Shown one piece after another: positions 39,733 to 48,356 of a DNA stretch of 64,000 nt. The DNA is taken from contig JAADIQ010000102.1 of NCBI GenBank assembly GCA_013151255.1, positions 1-64,000 on the forward strand. The letters run 5' to 3'. The position numbers and the translations under genes are program-made. Each line of letters begins with the position of its first letter. The first letter of the stretch is position 1. Origin of the DNA: Alphaproteobacteria bacterium. GTDB taxonomy: Bacteria; Pseudomonadota; Alphaproteobacteria; Caulobacterales; Parvularculaceae. A model generated the notes under the pieces. That model worked only from the letters and a program-made list of their open reading frames with translations, did not search any database and was not told the DNA's origin.

Positions 39733-40173
39733 CTAATAAGAGCCGTCCAGCAACTCAGGATTGGTGACCAGACCGATCTGACGGAAGCCCGCTGCATTGA
39801 TGCGACCCATAATCCGCACAACATCGCCATAGGCGCGATCTTTGTCGCCGCGAATGAGTATCCGCTGGTCATATCCAGCCGTCGCAATCGCTTCGAGATG
39901 CGACACCAGATTTTCATATTCGATGGGCGTGTCCTGCACATAAATTGTGCCGTCCTCGGCGATGGTCACGGTCAGCGGCTCTCCCGCTTCCTGAAGCGGC
40001 GCGGCGGCCGTCTCCGGCAAATCGACAGCCACGCCGGAAACCAACAGCGGCGCGGCGACCATGAACACAATCAACAACACCAGCATGACATCGACCATTG
40101 GCGTCACGTTAATCTCCGCCATCGGCCTTGTGCGGCCGGGTTTGTGGCGGCCGCCAGCAACTGAACCGACCAT
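39733..40173 (-). CDS. tolR: TolR, Tol-Pal membrane protein
   Basis: ExbD/TolR family, 146 residues. The membrane segment with the functional Asp reads AEINVTPMVDVMLVLLIVFMV (about 19-39), and the periplasmic domain ends with GRINAAGFRQIGLVT. It forms the proton channel with TolQ. Its ATG overlaps the tolQ stop by one base (TAATG), so translation is coupled. Confidence 0.97.
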   Translation of the reverse strand: MVGSVAGGRHKPGRTRPMAEINVTPMVDVMLVLLIVFMVAAPLLVSGVAVDLPETAAAPLQEAGEPLTVTIAEDGTIYVQDTPIEYENLVSHLEAIATAGYDQRILIRGDKDRAYGDVVRIMGRINAAGFRQIGLVTNPELLDGSY

Positions 40174-40883
40174 TACTTGCTCCTGTCGTCGAGTTGGCGT
40201 GACAATATCGCCGAGAACTCATCGGCAAAGCCCTGCAAACGCACCGCATAGGAATTAAGCGCGGCTGAGTAACGGTTGTAGCCAACCACGGCGGGAATTG
40301 CCGCGACCAGCCCGAGCGCGGTGGCGAACAGCGCTTCGGCAATGCCCGGCGCGACCACGGCGATGTTGGTGTTCTCGGTAATCGCAATCGCCTGGAACGC
40401 GTTCATGATGCCCCAGACGGTGCCAAGGAGGCCGACAAACGGCGCCGTCGAACCGACAGTTGCCAGAACGCTGAGATTGCCTTCAGCTTTTTCAAGCTCG
40501 CGCGCGACGGTGACGTTCAGCACCTTGTCGATGCGGTCGCGCGCGCCGATCACCAGCACGTCCGACCGTCCGACATTTTTGGAACGGGCCCATTCTTCCA
40601 TTGCCGCGGTGAACACGCGCGCCATCGGATGGTCGGCCTTGTCGCGGGTTTTGCGAAAAAGATCGTCCAGCGGCTTGCCTGACCAGAACTGCGCTTCAAA
40701 TCTCACCGCTTTGCGCTTCAGCCGTCCGAAGGCGAGCGACTTGTCGATCATCACCGCCCACGACCATACCGAGGCGATGATGAGAATGCCCATCACGGAT
40801 TTGACCACCGGGTCGGCGCGCAGAAACAAGCTCCAGAGGCTGAAATCACCTCCCAGCGCGACTGCTGCGACTTCTGTTTCCAT
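40173..40883 (-). CDS. tolQ: TolQ, Tol-Pal proton-channel protein
   Basis: ExbB/TolQ/MotA family, about 236 residues with three membrane segments (near VMGILIIASVWSWAVMI, then two in the second half, VLATVGSTAPFVGLLGTVWG and IAEALFATALGLVAAIPAVV). TAPFVGLLGTVWGIMNAF is diagnostic. The ATG at 40883 is preferred over the in-frame ATG at 40967; its ribosome binding site is weak. CtrA-like sites lie upstream at 40991-41004 and 41107-41121. Confidence 0.96.
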   Translation of the reverse strand: METEVAAVALGGDFSLWSLFLRADPVVKSVMGILIIASVWSWAVMIDKSLAFGRLKRKAVRFEAQFWSGKPLDDLFRKTRDKADHPMARVFTAAMEEWARSKNVGRSDVLVIGARDRIDKVLNVTVARELEKAEGNLSVLATVGSTAPFVGLLGTVWGIMNAFQAIAITENTNIAVVAPGIAEALFATALGLVAAIPAVVGYNRYSAALNSYAVRLQGFADEFSAILSRQLDDRSK

Positions 40884-41106
40884 TTTCTTTGTAACCCTTG
40901 ATACGACCCGCAAACCGGGACCTGACGAAACCACCAAACGCCAAAATTGGCGCAAACGAAACGGCATGCGCTATATGCCGGCGCATCGGCTAAACCATGG
41001 TTAACATTGAAAGCGCCGGTGTTTAATCCCCCTTGCACGGGAAATTGGTCAATTCAGCGGCGCCGGGACGCCGGAATAGCGGCAATGACCGAATTTTAAT
41101 GACCCG

Positions 41107-41121
41107 TTAACAAGGTTTTAA
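41107..41121. promoter_or_regulatory. Candidate CtrA-binding site upstream of tolQ
   Basis: TTAA-CAAGGTT-TTAA fits the CtrA consensus TTAA-N7-TTAA exactly. It overlaps the ybgC stop codon, about 224 bases before the tolQ start. A near-match on the minus strand (TTAA-N7-TTAG, 40990-41004) lies closer. CtrA control is inferred from the motif only. Confidence 0.45.
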
Positions 41122-41531
41122 CCGCGCCCGCCGCCATTAAAGCGCGCCGCAACATCGCTTGGCAGGCGGCGCGGGCGCCCAGCGAGGGTCATGCAGAACG
41201 CCTCAACCTCTGCTTGTGCGATGAGGGTTTCTTCGCGCCAGATTTCCTGTGTGAGGAACATCCGCGCGCCTTTTGCCGAAACAAACACTGTGCGCACCTC
41301 CAGCACATCGTCGATCCGCGCCGGGGCGACCCATTCGGTAGTCATCTTGCGGACCGCGAAGGCCAGCGGGTCGTCGCGTTTGAGAAGCTCGGTGTGATGC
41401 ACGCCGCTTGCCCTGAGCGCTTCGGTGCGCCCGCGCTCGAAAAATTTCAAATAAGCCGCATGATAGACGACGCCTGAAAAGTCGGTGTCTTCGTAATAGA
41501 TGCGGATCGGGTGGGTGAAGGGTTCGGTCAA
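41118..41531 (-). CDS. ybgC: Tol-Pal-associated acyl-CoA thioesterase YbgC
   Basis: Hotdog-fold 4HBT thioesterase, 137 residues. The active-site segment IYYEDTDFSGVVYHAAYLKFFERGRTEAL is typical (catalytic Asp in YEDTD), followed by FAVRKMTTEWVAPARIDDVLEV. It is the usual first gene of the tol-pal cluster, ahead of tolQ. Confidence 0.96.
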   Translation of the reverse strand: MTEPFTHPIRIYYEDTDFSGVVYHAAYLKFFERGRTEALRASGVHHTELLKRDDPLAFAVRKMTTEWVAPARIDDVLEVRTVFVSAKGARMFLTQEIWREETLIAQAEVEAFCMTLAGRPRRLPSDVAARFNGGGRG

Positions 41532-41603
41532 GCGCTATATCCTTGTCTTGCCCGTTTGTCTCAAGGCGCCGTCATCGTGTCAAACCCAAGCGCACAAAAC
41601 CCG

Positions 41604-42110
41604 CTAATCGAATTTCACGCGGCGATATTGTAAGCTGGCGATCCCCTGACCGCTAATGTTCACCGCCGCCTGCATTTCGTCAGGGCCGGTCATCGCGAAT
41701 GTCAGGCCGTCGAAATAGACCGCATCATCGGTAATTTCCACCAGTGGAAATTCAACGAAGCCATCCTTTTCTTCCCAGCCGACAAAGTCTGGCGAGAAAT
41801 GTTTAAGCCGCAGGACCATGCTCTCGCCGACTTCTGAAATTAAATAGAGCTCATAAAAATTGGGCGCACCGTCGGCGTTAATATGGCGGAATATGCCCAT
41901 CATCTGACCGCCTGCGGGAGGCGCAAAAACTTCCATCGCCGTACCGCCAAGACCTTCGCCGTCCCAATGACCGGCCAGCCAGGACAGCATTTCAATTTTC
42001 GCCGGCGGCGAGGCGGCGCCATCGAGCGATTTGACCTCCACAGTGTCCGCCGCAACGGCGCCGGCTGTCGCCAGGCTCCATATGCAAACCAGTATGCTGA
42101 GAATTTTCAT
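41604..42110 (-). CDS. Exported DUF6265-type protein
   Basis: 168 residues with a signal peptide (ILSILVCIWSLATAGAVAA). The core WLAGHWDGEGLGGTAMEVFAPPAGGQMMGIFRH and NFYELYLISE matches the DUF6265 pattern (small secreted beta-barrel proteins, function unknown). It lies between ruvB and ybgC, where many relatives have no gene. Confidence 0.75.
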   Translation of the reverse strand: MKILSILVCIWSLATAGAVAADTVEVKSLDGAASPPAKIEMLSWLAGHWDGEGLGGTAMEVFAPPAGGQMMGIFRHINADGAPNFYELYLISEVGESMVLRLKHFSPDFVGWEEKDGFVEFPLVEITDDAVYFDGLTFAMTGPDEMQAAVNISGQGIASLQYRRVKFD

Positions 42111-42260
42111 CGCGCCCTCCAGTTTAGATAAATGAATGTATCACAACCGGATGACGCTCACGCCGCTTCGATTTCGACAATTTCTGGGGGCTATCGGATT
42201 CACACATTTATGGGCGCTGAAGTCCCTGTGCTCTGACGTTTCTATCTCCTTCCGGCGAAG

Positions 42261-42430
42261 CCCCCCTCCGTCCGCTTCGCGGACACCTCCCCCGCCCGCG
42301 CGCGAAGGCGCGCTAGTTATAATTCGACCGCCTTCGCGGTCGGACGGAGGAGGAATTAGGCTGCACTTACGGCGAGGGTAATTCTTCCCCCGCTTGCGGG
42401 GGAAGTGCCCCGAAGGGGCGATGGGGGCTT
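42261..42430 (-). repeat. Dispersed double-hairpin repeat, inverted and modified copy (family R3)
   Basis: Read on the minus strand it begins AGCCCCCATCGCCCCTTCGG, has the perfect CTTCCCCC-GCAAG-type hairpin and ends with GGGGGAGGTGTCCGCGAAGC and GGACGGAGGGGGGCTTC. The middle carries an extra palindromic insert (GACCGCGAAGGCGGTC and GCGCGCCTTCGCGCGC). It fills most of the 417 bases between ruvB and the DUF6265 gene, which hold no gene. Confidence 0.85.
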
Positions 42431-42527
42431 TGCGGCAGCTCAACATGCGCTGACGTTTCAGTTTCCTTAAGTGACAAAACGAGATGTGTGAATGCGATAG
42501 GGGGAGAGGAAGCCAACGTTTTCTGGT

Positions 42528-43559
42528 CTATTCGTACGGGTCGCCAGAGGCCTTCGGCGCCGCCATGCCGAGGTGCTTCCAGGCGCTGACCGACAAAACG
42601 CGGCCCCTTGGGGTTCTTTGAATGAGCCCGCATTGGAGCAGGAACGGCTCGACCACGTCCTCGACCGCATCGCGCGCTTCGGCCAGGGACGCGGCCAGCG
42701 TTTCCACCCCGACCGGGCCGCCGGCGAAATGTTCCGCAATCAGACGAAGATAGCGCCGGTCGAGCGGATCGAGACCGAGGCCGTCAATTTCAAGGCGGGC
42801 GAGCGCCTTGTCGGCGACACGCTCGTCAATCTCGCCGGCGCCCTCGACCGTCGCCACATCGCGCACCCGGCGCAACAACCGGCCGGCGACGCGGGGCGTG
42901 CCGCGTGCGCGGCGGGCAATTTCCATGGCGCCGTCAGCGCGCATATCAACATTGAGCTTATCGGCGCCGCGGCGGACAATCGCGCACAAATCCTCATGGG
43001 AATAAAATTCTAGCCGCAGCGGAATGCCGAACCGGTCGAGCAGCGGCTTGGCCAACAGCCCCGAACGCGTTGTCGCACCGATGAGCGTGAAGCGCGGCAG
43101 ATCTATCTTCACCGAGCGCGCCGACGGGCCCTCGCCAATCATTAAATCAAGCGCGTAATCTTCCATCGCTGGATACAGCACCTCCTCCACCACCGGGGTG
43201 AGGCGATGGATTTCGTCAATGAACAAAACATCGCCCGCTTCCAAGTTGGTGAGGAGGGCCGCGAGATCGCCCGGCTTGGTGATCACCGGCCCGGAGGTTG
43301 AGCGGAAATTGACGCCAAGCTCATTGGCGACAATCTGCGCCAGCGTCGTCTTGCCGAGCCCCGGAGGCCCGTGAAAGAGGACATGATCGAGCGCCTCACC
43401 GCGGGTTTTCGCCGCCTCAACAAATATCCGCAGATTATCCTTCGCCCCCGGCTGGCCGACAAAATCGTCCAGCCGCTTAGGGCGCAACGCCGCGTCAGCG
43501 TCCTCGGGCTTGCGCTCCGGTTCGATCAGGCGGTCATCGTTGAATGCGGGTTCAGACAT
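42528..43559 (-). CDS. ruvB: Holliday junction branch-migration ATPase RuvB
   Basis: AAA+ motor of the RuvAB complex, 343 residues. Opens [22 protein letters not shown], Walker [13 protein letters not shown], Walker [22 protein letters not shown] sensor 1 and the winged-helix end [18 protein letters not shown]. It follows ruvA with one small gene inserted between. Confidence 0.98.
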   Translation of the reverse strand: MSEPAFNDDRLIEPERKPEDADAALRPKRLDDFVGQPGAKDNLRIFVEAAKTRGEALDHVLFHGPPGLGKTTLAQIVANELGVNFRSTSGPVITKPGDLAALLTNLEAGDVLFIDEIHRLTPVVEEVLYPAMEDYALDLMIGEGPSARSVKIDLPRFTLIGATTRSGLLAKPLLDRFGIPLRLEFYSHEDLCAIVRRGADKLNVDMRADGAMEIARRARGTPRVAGRLLRRVRDVATVEGAGEIDERVADKALARLEIDGLGLDPLDRRYLRLIAEHFAGGPVGVETLAASLAEARDAVEDVVEPFLLQCGLIQRTPRGRVLSVSAWKHLGMAAPKASGDPYE

Positions 43560-43591
43560 TTCTCACTCAATTAATTCACTTTACGGCGAAG

Positions 43592-43882
43592 CTAACAACT
43601 ATCGATATTGCGTACCGGCGCATTGTGCGCTCGTTTGACAGCGCTAATTCCGTTTTCACATGCCTGATAACTATCGTAGGGCTGGCTATGTTCTGCAATT
43701 TGCTCTCCGTTTGCAGCAAAAAGGCGCCATCGCCATTTGCGGCCGGATGGATATATTTCAAACCGAGAGCCAGCACATGGTTTTGCATTTGCATCCCCCG
43801 CGCTTGCGACGGTTAGCCCGAGACCTAGCGTAGCGCCTGTAATGAAAATCCGTCGTCCAATCTTTTCGTTTGAGTTTTCCAT
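43592..43882 (-). CDS. Small exported DUF1508 (YegP-like) protein
   Basis: 96 residues. A Tat-like signal (RRIFITGATLGLGLTVASAG) is followed by one DUF1508 unit, RFEIYPSGRKWRWRLFAANG and SYQACENGISAVKRA. Such units usually come in pairs in YegP. Composition is a little AT-richer. It is inserted between ruvA and ruvB, and its function is unknown. Confidence 0.75.
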   Translation of the reverse strand: MENSNEKIGRRIFITGATLGLGLTVASAGDANAKPCAGSRFEIYPSGRKWRWRLFAANGEQIAEHSQPYDSYQACENGISAVKRAHNAPVRNIDSC

Positions 43883-43947
43883 TGTAATTCCCTTCCATTG
43901 ATTACTCAGGTTTCCTTTAATACTTACCGATCATCAGGCAGCAGCCC

Positions 43948-44577
43948 TCACGCCGCCAACTGCTTCAGCGCCGCTTTAATCAACGTCTCAACGCCGGGGC
44001 TGTCGATGCCTTCCGCGGCCAGGGCGACGGCGCGGCGGGCGTCCAGCCCTTCATAGCCGAGATTGGCGAGCGCCGAGACCGCGTCGGTTTTCGCCGCCAG
44101 CGCTGCATCGGCGGGCGCATTGGCGCCGACTTTCGCCCGCGCCGCGGCGGCAAAGCCCTGTCCGCCTGCTTTAGCAAGCGCGCCGACTTTCGATTGCAGC
44201 TCGGTCGCGATGCGCTGGGCGATTTTCTTGCCGACGCCGTGGGCGCGCGAAAGCGCCGTCACATCCTGCGCCGCCACAGCATCATAAAGCTCGTCCGGGC
44301 GCAAAATCTGCAGCATGTTCAGCGCATGTTTGGCGCCGACGCCCTGCACGGTTTGCAACAGGCGAAAACACTGCCGCTCGGCTTCGCTTTCAAAGCCATA
44401 AAGCCGGATCATATCCTCGCGCACAATCGTCTCTATAGAGAGCGTCGCAGCCTCGCCAACCGCCAGACGTTGCAGCGTGCGCGATGCGGCGTAAGCCTCA
44501 TAGCCGACGCCCATGACGTCTATCAGCACGGTGTCCTCGCCAACCGCGATAACGGTTCCTTTGAGCCTGCCGATCAT
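43948..44577 (-). CDS. ruvA: Holliday junction DNA helicase RuvA
   Basis: Junction-binding subunit. About 209 residues, starting MIGRLKGTVIAVGEDTVLIDV. The OB-fold, the helix-hairpin-helix pairs (LLQTVQGVGAKHALNML and LSRAHGVGKKIAQRI) and the C-terminal RuvB-binding domain (AVSALANLGYEGLDARRAV) are present. Its ATG overlaps the ruvC stop by four bases. Confidence 0.97.
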   Translation of the reverse strand: MIGRLKGTVIAVGEDTVLIDVMGVGYEAYAASRTLQRLAVGEAATLSIETIVREDMIRLYGFESEAERQCFRLLQTVQGVGAKHALNMLQILRPDELYDAVAAQDVTALSRAHGVGKKIAQRIATELQSKVGALAKAGGQGFAAAARAKVGANAPADAALAAKTDAVSALANLGYEGLDARRAVALAAEGIDSPGVETLIKAALKQLAA

Positions 44578-45092
44578 GACGCCGCCTCCAGCCTTCTCAC
44601 GCTTATTTTTTGCAGTGGGGCATGATGCGCATGACAAATCGCAACCGCCAGCGCGTCCGCCTCATCAGCGGCAAGTTCGCCGCACGTGGGCAACAACACC
44701 TTCACCATCGCCATCACCTGTCGCTTGTCTGCATGGCCGCGCCCGACCACCGATTTTTTCACCGAATTGGCGGCATATTCCGCCACCGCCAAACCGCCAA
44801 GCGCCGGCGCCAGCAGCGCCACGCCGCGCGCCTGGCCCAGCACCAGCGCATCGCGCGGGCTGGCGTTCACGAAAGTCTCCTCAACCGCCGCCTCGTCGGG
44901 CGCGTGCTCTTCAATCAACACCTGCAAGGCGGTAAAAATATGTGCGAGCTTTTGCGCATGGGCCGCCCCGCGCTTGGGCCGGATGACGCCCGACGCCGCA
45001 TAAGTCAGCCGCGGGCCGGCGCAGTCGATCACCCCCCAGCCGGTCGCCGCCGAGCCGGGATCAATCCCAAAAATGCGAATCACCTGGTTCAT
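44574..45092 (-). CDS. ruvC: Crossover junction endodeoxyribonuclease RuvC
   Basis: Holliday junction resolvase, 172 residues. The first catalytic Asp is in IFGIDPGSAATGWG, followed by AVEETFVNASPRDALVLGQARG and the late acidic residues in ADEADALAVAICHAH. Leads ruvC-ruvA with ruvB further on. Confidence 0.97.
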   Translation of the reverse strand: MNQVIRIFGIDPGSAATGWGVIDCAGPRLTYAASGVIRPKRGAAHAQKLAHIFTALQVLIEEHAPDEAAVEETFVNASPRDALVLGQARGVALLAPALGGLAVAEYAANSVKKSVVGRGHADKRQVMAMVKVLLPTCGELAADEADALAVAICHAHHAPLQKISVRRLEAAS

Positions 45093-45156
45093 CGCCCCAG
45101 CATAGGGCGTGTTCGCACGAGAACGAAACGGAAACTTTAGCGGACCATCAGGCTTT

Positions 45157-46146
45157 TTAGTTTGACGGCTGGGCTTTCAATCGCTGTTGCAGCGCCCGGG
45201 CGCCGGGCGCGATATCATCGCTCAGCGCTTCATTCGCCAATGCCCGCTCCACCCAGACCAGCGCCCCGGACACATCTTTCGCCCGGCCATCGCCTTCGCT
45301 GAGCGCCACCGCATAAAGGAACTGGCCCTGCGCATTGCCGGCCTTGGCGGCGCGCTCAAACCAGTCTGCGGCAAGCTCCTCGCCGGGGCCGGCGCGGCCC
45401 TCATGGGTGAGGAGCCCCATCGCCACCATCGCGTCCGGCATGGCTTGGTCCGCCGCCGCGCGCATCCAGCGGGCGGTTTTTTCAGGAACCGGTGCGCCGA
45501 GCAATTCTGAATCATAAAGCAGCGCCAGGTTGAACTGCGACAGCGCATGGCCTTGCAGCGCGGCCTGTTCAAACAAGCCCGCCGCCTTTGCATAGTCCTG
45601 CGGCTTGCCCTCACCGGTTAGATAGATGGCGCCAAGATTATATTGCGCGTCGGCGTCGCCCGCTTCTGCTGCTTGTTCAAAATAGCCAATCGCTTTGTTG
45701 ATGTCTTTTGGAAAATAGAGGCCCTGCGCATGCATTACGCCGAGCTGCGCTTTGGCGCCGGCATGGCTGCGCGCGGCGGCGAGCTTGTACCAGCCGGCGG
45801 CGCGTTCAAGGTTGCGTTTGACGCCGTCGCCAGTGAAGGCGAGATCGCCAAGCGCATATTGCGAATCCGCCTGGCCCTGATTGGCGGCCTTGCTGTAATA
45901 GGCCAGCGCCCGCGCCATATCGCGCGGCACGCCGAGCCCGTTTTCATAGATGTATCCGAGCAGGTGCTGCGCATCGGCGTCGCCAGCTTCCGCCAACGGC
46001 GCAGCAATCTGGCGCGATTGCGCAAACTCTTCCGCCTTCAGATGCTGAAACGCGGCGCGCACCGCCGCAACATTATCCTCCGCCGCCCAGGCAAAGGAGG
46101 TGAGCGCAAACAGGGCTAGAAATGAATATGTAAGTGGGCGTTGCAT
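45157..46146 (-). CDS. Exported Sel1-repeat protein
   Basis: 329 residues. A signal peptide (YSFLALFALTSFAWA) is followed by seven or so Sel1 (SLR) repeats, e.g. DAQHLLGYIYENGLGVPRDM, ADSQYALGDLAFTGDGVKRN, DAQYNLGAIYLTGEGKPQDY. Sel1 repeat proteins are usually protein-interaction scaffolds. Downstream on the same strand comes ruvC, 64 bases away. Confidence 0.9.
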   Translation of the reverse strand: MQRPLTYSFLALFALTSFAWAAEDNVAAVRAAFQHLKAEEFAQSRQIAAPLAEAGDADAQHLLGYIYENGLGVPRDMARALAYYSKAANQGQADSQYALGDLAFTGDGVKRNLERAAGWYKLAAARSHAGAKAQLGVMHAQGLYFPKDINKAIGYFEQAAEAGDADAQYNLGAIYLTGEGKPQDYAKAAGLFEQAALQGHALSQFNLALLYDSELLGAPVPEKTARWMRAAADQAMPDAMVAMGLLTHEGRAGPGEELAADWFERAAKAGNAQGQFLYAVALSEGDGRAKDVSGALVWVERALANEALSDDIAPGARALQQRLKAQPSN

Positions 46147-46186
46147 GCGTGAGCATTGTTACGCCGTTTCGACGAACCGCGCTAGC

Positions 46187-46327
46187 TTATGTGTCGGTGT
46201 GTTGCGAGGCGACTGTGGTTCTGGCGGCCGTTTCGGCTGCCGCATTTGCGCCTTCCAAAAACGCAACCGTAAAGGTCGCCGCAATCATAATGACGCCGCC
46301 GATAATAACGATCCAGTTGAGTTTCAT
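46187..46327 (-). CDS. Possible 46-residue membrane peptide
   Basis: ATG with AGGGA nine bases upstream opens a 46-codon frame: one hydrophobic N-terminal helix (LNWIVIIGGVIMIAATFTVA) and an Ala/Thr-rich tail. It lies between thiE and the Sel1 gene on their strand. The ribosome binding site and helix favour a real small protein, but there is no family support. Confidence 0.45.
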   Translation of the reverse strand: MKLNWIVIIGGVIMIAATFTVAFLEGANAAAETAARTTVASQHTDT

Positions 46328-46412
46328 CGCTTGCATCCCTATCTCACCGCCGTTTCGGATAACGGCGATTAGAGTGGTGCAAGGATCGTTCCGATTGGGT
46401 TACCCGATATGG

Positions 46413-47060
46413 TTAAGCCGCTGCGATGGCCGCATGAAAGGCCTTCACCGCGGCGGCGGGGCCATCATCCGCGTCCCACACCGCCGACGACACGGCGAGA
46501 AAATCTGCCCCGGCGGCCACCAGCGGGGCGCAATTTTGCGGCGTGATGCCGCCTATGGCAACACTCGGCGTGGTGGTGGCGAACGCCCACCATTGCAGAA
46601 TATCCTGATCTGCAATCACCGCCGCGACTTTTGTCGTTGTCGGAAAGAACGCGCCAAAGGCGACATAATCGGCGCCCGCCTCACCGGCGACGAGGCCTTG
46701 ATGTTTCGAATTATGACAGGTGACGCCGATCACCGCGTCGTCGCCAAGCAGCGCGCGCGCGTCTCCAAAAGGCGCATCGGACTGGCCGATATGAACGCCG
46801 TCGGCGCCGGCTTTGAGCGCTAGGTCGGGCCGGTCATTAATCAGGAACGCTGCATCGAATTCACGCGCCACCGGCAACAGCGCATCGGCCGCCGCCAGCA
46901 CATCGTCATCGGCTGGCGCGCCGCCGTCTTTGTCTTTCAGGCGCAACTGAATGCAAGCAATGGCGCCCGCATCCAGCGCTGCGGTCAGCCGGTCTGCAAA
47001 GCGCGCAAGATCGGCAATTTGCGGCGGGGTGATAAGGTAAAGTTGGCAGGCCTCGCTCAT
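46413..47060 (-). CDS. thiE: Thiamine-phosphate synthase
   Basis: Joins HMP-PP to thiazole phosphate to give thiamine phosphate. 215 residues, TIM-barrel. LYLITPPQ at the start, [55 protein letters not shown] and [10 protein letters not shown] are standard. It is part of the scattered thiamine genes (thiC, thiD) in this window and has no TPP riboswitch of its own that I can see. Confidence 0.95.
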   Translation of the reverse strand: MSEACQLYLITPPQIADLARFADRLTAALDAGAIACIQLRLKDKDGGAPADDDVLAAADALLPVAREFDAAFLINDRPDLALKAGADGVHIGQSDAPFGDARALLGDDAVIGVTCHNSKHQGLVAGEAGADYVAFGAFFPTTTKVAAVIADQDILQWWAFATTTPSVAIGGITPQNCAPLVAAGADFLAVSSAVWDADDGPAAAVKAFHAAIAAA

Positions 47061-47122
47061 GGGCGCGATCTATAATCCAGCGAGCAATGAAATGCGAGGA
47101 CGCAAACCCTTCCGGGCGGCGA

Positions 47123-47977
47123 CTACAGCGCCGGCTCCGGATTGTGCAGGCTTTCGCGCTCACTCTGGGTCTGTTTGACTTTCGGCTTCAGCAGGCTGTC
47201 TTTCACTTCATCCGGGATCGCATTATAAAACACCGGCTCGGTGATATTCATCCGCCGGCGCACTTCGGAAAGCGGCAATGGCAGCATTTCCTCAACGTCA
47301 AATTCGGGCACCCACGCCACCCCGCGCACATTGCGGCGCGCCTCAGCCAACGCCTTTAACACTGGCGCCGATGGCTGTTCGAGCTTTTGCGCCAGGGCGC
47401 CAATGAACACGATGAAGCCGAAGCCGCGCGTGCGGGTATGGGCGCGGCTGAAGATGAGGTTGCAAAGCTCGCCCAAAGCGTCACGGCCATAACCGGACAG
47501 CACATGCCAGAGGTCATGGGAGACATCGAGATGCAGGAAGAGGCGGCGATAGTCTTCAAATTGCGTCTCGCCGCGAAAATCTATGCCGGCCTCTCCGGCC
47601 GCATCAATCAGCCCTTCCGATGTCAGGTTTTCACCTTCCATAAAGTCGAGATAGACGCGGCCAAGGCTGCCTTCGGGAAGCGCGCGCAGCGTTTCGTGGT
47701 CGCTTAGAATATTTTCAAGCCGCACCGGCTGGGTTATGACGCGCCGGCCGTATGGCGTGGCGACAAATCGGGCGAATAATCGTTTGGCGGCGCCGCCGGA
47801 CAGCGCCTGCACAATCTCAAACACCTGGCGCGTGTCTTCCTTGTTGCGCACCAGACGCCACACCGAAACCAGCGCATGAAGCGGCCGGATGGGCGGCGTC
47901 GGCGGGGTGGGAAATCCCGCAATCCACTCGATCTTATCGGCCGGAACTTCTTCTACAGGCGCGGTCGGGTCGGACAT
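47123..47977 (-). CDS. coq4: Ubiquinone biosynthesis protein Coq4
   Basis: Coq4 family, 284 residues. The metal motif HDx2Hx11E is present as HDLWHVLSGYGRDALGE. GSLGRVYLDFMEGENLTSEGL and the Coq4-like helices surround it. Coq4 helps build ubiquinone (C1 decarboxylation/hydroxylation in eukaryotes and some alphaproteobacteria). Followed by thiE on the same strand. Confidence 0.92.
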   Translation of the reverse strand: MSDPTAPVEEVPADKIEWIAGFPTPPTPPIRPLHALVSVWRLVRNKEDTRQVFEIVQALSGGAAKRLFARFVATPYGRRVITQPVRLENILSDHETLRALPEGSLGRVYLDFMEGENLTSEGLIDAAGEAGIDFRGETQFEDYRRLFLHLDVSHDLWHVLSGYGRDALGELCNLIFSRAHTRTRGFGFIVFIGALAQKLEQPSAPVLKALAEARRNVRGVAWVPEFDVEEMLPLPLSEVRRRMNITEPVFYNAIPDEVKDSLLKPKVKQTQSERESLHNPEPAL

Positions 47978-48177
47978 AGCGGGCTCGCTTCCTCGTGTTA
48001 CCGGATAGCATTACACTGAGTAGTTTACTTCGCGTAATGTCGCCGCTGGACGGGGAAATTACAAGGCCTGCTGATGAAATTCTTCTGAGGGGGGAATTTC
48101 GCGGGGGTGGCGCTGGCTGTTTCGGCTGTATCCACACTGACCAGACTTGGCGTGTCATGATTATCTCTTGGGACAAG

Positions 48178-48306
48178 AACCCCCATCGACCGCTTCGCGG
48201 CCACTTCCCCCGTAAACGGGGGAAGAAAGGTCTTACCTCAAGAACAACCTAATTCCTCCCCCGTGATAACGGGGGAGGTGTCAGCGAAGCTGACGGAGGG
48301 GGTTGC
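48178..48306 (+). repeat. Dispersed double-hairpin repeat, copy 3 (family R3)
   Basis: CGACCGCTTCGCGGCCACTT, a CTTCCCCC/GGGGGAAG hairpin with a TAAAC-type loop, a spacer, a CCTCCCCC/GGGGGAGG hairpin with a longer loop, then GTCAGCGAAGCTGACGGAGG. Compared with 11982-12131 the loops vary while the stems are kept. It lies between coq4 and fba; no gene is seen in this 380-base interval. Confidence 0.9.
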
Positions 48307-48356
48307 CCCTTAGAGTGAGGTGAAATCTTGTCAGGCGGTGTGAAGCCTCGCCCTAG

